Below, one piece after another: positions 59,946 to 64,000 of a stretch of DNA of 64,000 nucleotides. Made by a program: the position numbers and the translations under genes. Location of the stretch: positions 7,068,001 to 7,132,000 of the forward strand of contig NZ_CP080647.1 in NCBI RefSeq assembly GCF_019599145.1. The letters run 5' to 3'. This DNA is from Streptomyces akebiae. Lineage in GTDB: Bacteria; Actinomycetota; Actinomycetes; Streptomycetales; Streptomycetaceae. Positions within the stretch are counted from its first letter, which is position 1, and every line of letters starts with the position of its first letter. Below the pieces are notes generated by a model. The model saw only the letters and a program-made list of their open reading frames with translations, ran no database searches and was not told the DNA's origin.

Positions 59946-60584
59946 TCAGCTCTTGCCGAGGAGCTTGTTCATCTCCTCGATCTCGGCTTTCTGGGCGGTG
60001 ATGATGTCGTCGGCCAGTTTCTTGGCCGGCCCGTACTGTCCCCGCTCCTTCTCCGTGGTGGCCATGTCCACGGCGCCCTCGTGGTGCTCGATCATCATGG
60101 TCAGGAACATCGTGTCGAAGCCCTTGCCGGACGCGTCCATCAGCTCGTCCATGTCCTCGGTGTCCATCATCCCGGGCGTGTCGGAGCTGCCGGAGTGGTC
60201 CATGCCATGGTCCATGCCCGGCATGGAGGAGGGCACCTCCTCGCCCCACGCCTTCAGCCAGCCGGACATCGTTTCGATCTCCGGGGCCTGGGCCTTCTCG
60301 ATGCGCGAGGCCAGGTCCTCGACCTCGGCGGAGGACGCCTGAGCGGTGGCCATCCTCGCCATCTGGATGGCCTGCTGATGGTGCGGGATCATGCCCTGGG
60401 CGAAGGAGACGTCCTGGTCGTTGTGGGCGCCGGCGGTGTCCTCGGCACTGGCCGAGGCCGATGTCTGCGCGGCCGAGCCGCTGTCGGACCCGCCGTCGCC
60501 GCCACAAGCGGCGAGGACGAGTGAGGCGGCGGCTGCCGTGGCGCCGAGGCCGACGCGACGGACGAGGGAACGAGTGCTGGTCAT
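59946..60584 (-). CDS. DUF305 lipoprotein
   Basis: 212 residues from the ATG at 60584 (CAGGAGTT site on the coding strand). Signal peptide with lipobox SLVLAACGGD. The DUF305 four-helix domain shows two copies of its motif: DVSFAQGMIPHHQQAIQMAR and FDTMFLTMMIEHHEGAVDMA, with a Met/His-rich insert (SMPGMDHGMDHSG) suited to copper. It lies between DUF6153 and F510_1955 genes in the same direction. Confidence 0.9.
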   Translation of the reverse strand: MTSTRSLVRRVGLGATAAAASLVLAACGGDGGSDSGSAAQTSASASAEDTAGAHNDQDVSFAQGMIPHHQQAIQMARMATAQASSAEVEDLASRIEKAQAPEIETMSGWLKAWGEEVPSSMPGMDHGMDHSGSSDTPGMMDTEDMDELMDASGKGFDTMFLTMMIEHHEGAVDMATTEKERGQYGPAKKLADDIITAQKAEIEEMNKLLGKS

Positions 60585-60699
60585 GCGGAACTCCTGAGGT
60601 GCAGAGGGGAGAGCGCGCCGAAGGGCGCGAACATGGCTGGGGCCGTACACCTGGCGGCCGCGACGCACGCGGCAGCGGTGGATACGGCTCGGCCTCGTC

Positions 60700-61110
60700 C
60701 TATCTCCGCAGCAGCTGCAACTCGGCGAGCGAGGGGGGAGCACGCCCGCCCTCCGGCTCCGCGGCCATGGACCGCAGGCCGCTCACCGGCGAACCTGCCT
60801 GGCCGCAGGGATCGGGGACCAGCGCGGGAAGAGCCGGACCCGCCCCGACGGCGCCGGACGCACACGTCGGGTCGGCATGCAGTGCGTGTCCGCTGCCGTC
60901 ACCGTGGCGGTCACAGACGGACTCGGCGCCCATGATCGCCATGTCCGCGTGCGCGGCGGTGGAGCAGTGATGGCCCGTGACGGCGGTGGTCCCGCCCGGC
61001 GCGAGGCCATGCATGCCGACCAACCCGGCCAGCAGCCCGAGCACCAGCAGCGCCTGCCACCACCTCAGTGGCGCGGGCGCGGGCTGTGCACGGGCTGTCA
61101 CAGCCTTCAT
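60700..61110 (-). CDS. DUF6153 family protein
   Basis: 136 residues from the ATG at 61110. One membrane or signal segment (WWQALLVLGLLAGLVGMHGL) is followed by an extracytoplasmic Cys/His-rich part: TGHHCSTAAHADM, SVCDRHGDGSGHALHADPTC. The family is typically next to DUF305 and copper-handling genes in Streptomyces. First gene of the minus-strand metal-associated group. Confidence 0.8.
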   Translation of the reverse strand: MKAVTARAQPAPAPLRWWQALLVLGLLAGLVGMHGLAPGGTTAVTGHHCSTAAHADMAIMGAESVCDRHGDGSGHALHADPTCASGAVGAGPALPALVPDPCGQAGSPVSGLRSMAAEPEGGRAPPSLAELQLLRR

Positions 61111-62040
61111 GCTACGCAAGCCCGCCGGACCCCGCTGCCGAGCGAACAGCCTGCCTGGGTGCCGCCCTGCTGCCGGACAGGACCCGCACCTTCCCGGGGG
61201 TGAGCGGGGGAAGCAGACGGCGGTACGAGCCGGCCGAGCACCGCCATGGACCGCGAACCTGAAGGCAATCGCCGGACACCCGCCGAGTCGGCCATGTGGT
61301 CCCCGCTCCACAGGCCCGCCCCCCGGTGATCCTTCCCTCACGGCACAGAGCCCTCACCGCTGCTGTCATGGGGACGGTCTGCGCGCTGCTCGCCCTGGTC
61401 AGCCGCTCGAATGGCGGCAGCGGCGGCGGCAGCGGCAAGGGCCTGGCCACCATCAGCGCCCCGCCCACCCGACCAGTGCCGACCCTGCCGCGGCGGGATC
61501 GTTCCGCTGGAGCGACGCCCGATCCCGTTCCCCCCGTTCGCCCCCGCCATGCGGGTCTCTGACCTGCCGAAACGTATCAGCGGGCGTGCGGGGCCGGACC
61601 CGGCCCGGGGCCCGGCTTCCTGGCGCGAACGTCGAACCCGGATTCCTCGTGGCCGGGCATCCCCCCGCGCAGCGGACCGATCCGCCCGCACAGCCGGCGG
61701 CAACGCCTCGCGATGGGGGGTGCCGGCTGCGCGGGCGGGCCGGAGACGGCGCGCGGCCTCGGCGAGGCCGTCGGTTCGGGAGAGTTCGTCGAGGGTGCCG
61801 TGGTGACGGCGCCGCGCGCTCCGGTGACGGCGCCGCGCGTTCCGGTGTGGGGGAGCTGCCGACCGGTGGCGGCAGCCCGAAGCAGGTCACCACCCTGCCC
61901 ACCGACGGCCTGCCGGACGGCCGCCCTCGACTCCACCAGGCGATGAACCGCTCCGGGTCCCGGGCCCAGAAAGAGGGGTCTGGCGCAATTCGGAACCGTC
62001 ATGGGTCTTGTCACCGGTGCGGGCGGCGTGCCAGTGTCCG
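61111..62040. other. Long intergenic region with repeats and an att-like motif
   Basis: 930 bases with no supportable gene despite open frames, which come from high GC. It contains a GGC-rich run (about 61413-61437), the motif TCTCTGACCTGCCGAAACGT at 61556-61575 that resembles the motif flanking the tRNA repeats, and a 21-bp tandem repeat at 61803. Confidence 0.4.
61803..61844 (+). repeat. Two tandem 21-bp copies
   Basis: GTGACGGCGCCGCGCG(C/T)TCCG occurs at 61803 and 61824 with one mismatch. The 16-base core is itself part-palindromic (GGCGCC). Possible protein-binding repeats or simple duplication. Confidence 0.6.
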
Positions 62041-62064
62041 GGCCATGGTTACGTAACCATGGCC
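62041..62064 (+). promoter_or_regulatory. 24-bp perfect palindrome, probable operator of the GH5 gene
   Basis: GGCCATGGTTAC followed by its exact complement, 107 bases upstream of the GH5 start. Perfect symmetry, a central CG and the adjacent LacI-family gene suggest a LacI-type operator for carbohydrate control. Confidence 0.55.
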
Positions 62065-62171
62065 GGTTACACGGGCCCGAGTGTCTGTATCCGGACCCTG
62101 GTTCATCACTGCCTCGGCTCAGGTGACGAACCCGCACCCCGCCCTCCGCGATTTCCGTCACTGGAGACGAC

Positions 62172-63656
62172 ATGACCAAGACCCCGACGCGGTCGAGAAG
62201 ACTGGCCAGTGTGCTCATGGCCGGCTTCGGCGCGACACTCATGTTCCTGACCGCCCCCGCCCCCGCCCTCGCCCAGTCGTCCGCCGAGACGTCAGCCGCC
62301 TCGTACGCGCCGGTGAAGCCCGGGGCGAAGGGCGGTACCAGTGACTTCCGCGGGGTGAACTGGGCGGACCCGCGGGACAACTACGCCAGTGACGCCGTGG
62401 TCCCCAGCGGGCTGTCGGTGACCGACGACTACCGCACCGTGTACCGCACCACGGGTCGCATGGTGCGCGGCTTCAAGAAGAACCTGGGCGCCAACACCCT
62501 GAGACTGCCGATCAACCCGGCAACCGTCGGCACCAACTGGTGGAAGTCCTACCGGGCGACGATCGACGCGGCCACGGCCCACGGCGACAAGGTCATCGTC
62601 AGCTACTGGGAGGCCAACACCAGCAAGGACGGCCTGGTCGACGACACGGCCGCCTGGAAGAAGATGTGGAACACCGTGGTGCGGGAGTACAAGCACAACC
62701 CACGGGTCTACTTCGAGCCCATGAACGAGCCGCACGGCTACACCCTGGACCAGTGGGTGTCCGTCACCAGTGGCTGGCTGGCCCAGCACAAGGACGTCCC
62801 GCGCGGCCGTGTCGTGATCAGCGGTACCGGCTACAACGACAACGTCACCGGTGTCGGCGCGGCCCGCGAACTGCGGGGAACGCTGCTGTCGCTGCACTTC
62901 TACGGCTTCTGGGCCAGCCACACCCAGCAGGCGGACTGGGTCGCCGACCTCGAAGCCCGGATCGGCGAGTACGCCGGCCGGACCATCATCGACGAGGCCG
63001 GCTCCCCGATGACCACCGGACTGAACTACGGCGCGTGGAACGGCAACATCTACACCTCGTACCTCGCGGCAGTGACCAACACCGCCCGCAGCAAGGGGAT
63101 GGGGCTGGTGTACTGGCCGGGCCTGAGGTTCGGCGACGCCTACTCGATCGAGTCGCTGGACTCCGAGGGCAACCTGGTGGACAACAACGCCAGCGGAGTC
63201 GCGCAGCTGCGCTGGGGCTACGGCTTCGGCAAGACCCCGCCGGTCAACGACCTGCCGCCCGCGCCTCCCGGTGAGGTCCTGCGCGGAGTGGGCTCCAACC
63301 GCTGCGTCGACGTGCCCGGCTTCAGCACGACCAACGGCACCCAACTCGACCTCTGGGACTGCAACGACGGCGGCAACCAGTCCTGGAACTGGAACGCGGA
63401 GAAACAACTCACCGTCTACGGCAACAAGTGCATGACGGTGGGGGGCACCGGAGCCACGGCGGGAGACCCCGTGGTCATCTCCGACTGCACCGGCGCGGCG
63501 GCCCAGCAGTGGAACGTGAACGCGGACCTCACCGTGACCAGCGTCGCGAACCCGGAGCTCTGCCTGGATGCAGCCGGAGGAGGCACCGGCAACGGCACGG
63601 CGGTCGATGTCTGGTTCTGCAACGGAAGCAGCAACCAGCAGTGGACCAGAAGCTGA
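62172..63656 (+). CDS. Secreted GH5-like glycosidase with ricin B-type lectin domain
   Basis: 494 residues, ATG. A long signal peptide (SVLMAGFGATLMFLTAPAPA, then LAQ) is followed by a GH5 catalytic domain: RGVNWADPRDNYASDAV, RLPINPATVG, YFEPMNEPHGY (acid/base Glu186), SLHFYGFWA and TIIDEAGSPM (nucleophile Glu275). After a short Pro-rich linker, a ricin B trefoil with QxW-type repeats (NRCVDVPGFS, NQSWNWN, QQWNVN, NQQWTRS) completes the chain. It should cut an extracellular beta-glycan such as cellulose or mannan. A perfect palindrome lies upstream and a LacI-type gene downstream. Confidence 0.85.
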   Translation: MTKTPTRSRRLASVLMAGFGATLMFLTAPAPALAQSSAETSAASYAPVKPGAKGGTSDFRGVNWADPRDNYASDAVVPSGLSVTDDYRTVYRTTGRMVRGFKKNLGANTLRLPINPATVGTNWWKSYRATIDAATAHGDKVIVSYWEANTSKDGLVDDTAAWKKMWNTVVREYKHNPRVYFEPMNEPHGYTLDQWVSVTSGWLAQHKDVPRGRVVISGTGYNDNVTGVGAARELRGTLLSLHFYGFWASHTQQADWVADLEARIGEYAGRTIIDEAGSPMTTGLNYGAWNGNIYTSYLAAVTNTARSKGMGLVYWPGLRFGDAYSIESLDSEGNLVDNNASGVAQLRWGYGFGKTPPVNDLPPAPPGEVLRGVGSNRCVDVPGFSTTNGTQLDLWDCNDGGNQSWNWNAEKQLTVYGNKCMTVGGTGATAGDPVVISDCTGAAAQQWNVNADLTVTSVANPELCLDAAGGGTGNGTAVDVWFCNGSSNQQWTRS

Positions 63657-63679
63657 TGTAGGCACCTGGTCCCCTAGAC

Positions 63680-63712
63680 CACTGATCCGACACTGATCCG
63701 ACACTGATCCGA
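63680..63712 (+). repeat. Three tandem 11-bp copies
   Basis: CACTGATCCGA is repeated three times without a mismatch, directly between the GH5 stop and the terminator. Confidence 0.85.
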
Positions 63713-63713
63713 A

Positions 63714-63753
63714 CCGTACGGGCCCGGCGAGTACCCTCGCCGGGCCCGTACGG
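63714..63753. terminator. Bidirectional 18-bp-stem terminator
   Basis: CCGTACGGGCCCGGCGAG, a TACC loop and the exact complement. It sits between the convergent GH5 and LacI-family genes and can serve both. Confidence 0.8.
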
Positions 63754-63756
63754 GTT

Positions 63757-64000
63757 TCAGCGCCGCCGCGCTTCGCCTTCCGGCGCGGGCGGCGGCGCTC
63801 CGGTGCTCGCGCGGACCACCAGCCGGGTCGGGACCAAGGTCTTGTCGACCGTGTCGGGACCGGTGCGGCCGATCTTGCTCAGCAGCTTCTGAAGACTGAG
63901 CCGGCCGACCGCGGCGAAGTCCTGCCGCACGGTGGTCAGCGGTGGCCAGAAGGCATGGGTCTCCTCCATGTCGTCGAACCCCACCACGCTGATGTCGTCG
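63757..64000 (-). CDS. LacI-family transcriptional regulator (partial, C-terminal end)
   Basis: The frame is open to the window edge. The last ~80 residues read DDISVVGFDDMEETHAFWPP, LTTVRQDFAAVGRLSLQKLL and LVPTRLVVRASTG, the closing part of the sugar-binding domain of LacI/PurR-type repressors. The DNA-binding end lies beyond the window. Convergent with the GH5 gene; the palindrome at 62041 may be its operator. Confidence 0.85.
   Translation of the reverse strand, partial: DDISVVGFDDMEETHAFWPPLTTVRQDFAAVGRLSLQKLLSKIGRTGPDTVDKTLVPTRLVVRASTGAPPPAPEGEARRR

Noticed and set aside
62292..63704. 470-codon minus-strand frame
   Set aside because: Shadow of the GH5 gene, which has clear catalytic motifs on the plus strand.

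Overview
The window reads as Streptomyces (or a very close actinomycete). It has GC-rich third codon positions, frequent GTG starts, several four-base stop/start overlaps, an actinobacterial pspA-pspAA-htpX-pspAB operon, DUF4314 and TryPco2 mobile-element proteins and DUF6153/DUF305 metal-island proteins. It is accessory genome, dominated by mobile DNA, with one large exopolysaccharide (EPS) locus.

Left part (1-18373): a tandem array of integrated segments at the 3' end of a tRNA gene with a CAU anticodon. Four copies of one 50-bp tRNA 3' half lie at 3674, 5340, 10244 and 18253. None has a 5' half, so the intact tRNA gene should lie left of the window. Only the last copy is followed by a clear rho-independent terminator (18345-18373), which fits the original chromosomal tRNA terminator. 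Each copy is preceded by a related ~270-bp region with constant internal spacing (216 +/- 1 bp). The segments between copies carry no recognisable integrase here but carry cargo. Segment A (1-3725) has plasmid/ICE-like genes (methylase-like protein, DUF4314). Segment B (1.7 kb) has only a VapBC toxin-antitoxin and a 4-repeat type I-E CRISPR mini-array. Segment C (4.9 kb) has TatA, a class F sortase with a secreted protein, and decayed genes. Segment D (8 kb) has an RsrR-like regulator with an NAD(P)-binding protein, and a TryPco2 + trypsin-NB-ARC-TPR (NLR/STAND-like) predicted conflict system split by an insertion sequence.

Middle (19087-42844): after an IS3 and an ISL3 element comes an EPS biosynthesis locus. 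It encodes GDP-L-fucose supply (gmd, fcl), UDP-xylose-type supply (UDP-glucuronate decarboxylase), a Wzz/BY-kinase and its probable phosphatase, a priming sugar transferase, GT2, GT4 and WecG/TagA glycosyltransferases, four methyltransferases, a kinase-like protein, a Wzy polymerase, a Wzx flippase, a DUF4012 membrane protein and a secreted protein with a sortase-like tail. Together they look sufficient for a fucose- and possibly xylose-containing surface polysaccharide made by the Wzx/Wzy route.

IS cluster (42978-51790): five different insertion sequences almost end to end (two IS5-type, IS21, IS256, IS1182), with debris of disrupted genes between them.

Right part (52612-64000): a psp envelope-stress operon, a P1B-type metal ATPase with an unusual CPD motif, a frameshifted membrane gene, an oppositely oriented metal-associated lipoprotein set (DUF6153, DUF305, F510_1955-like), and a secreted GH5 glycosidase with a ricin-type lectin domain next to a LacI-family regulator that runs off the window.
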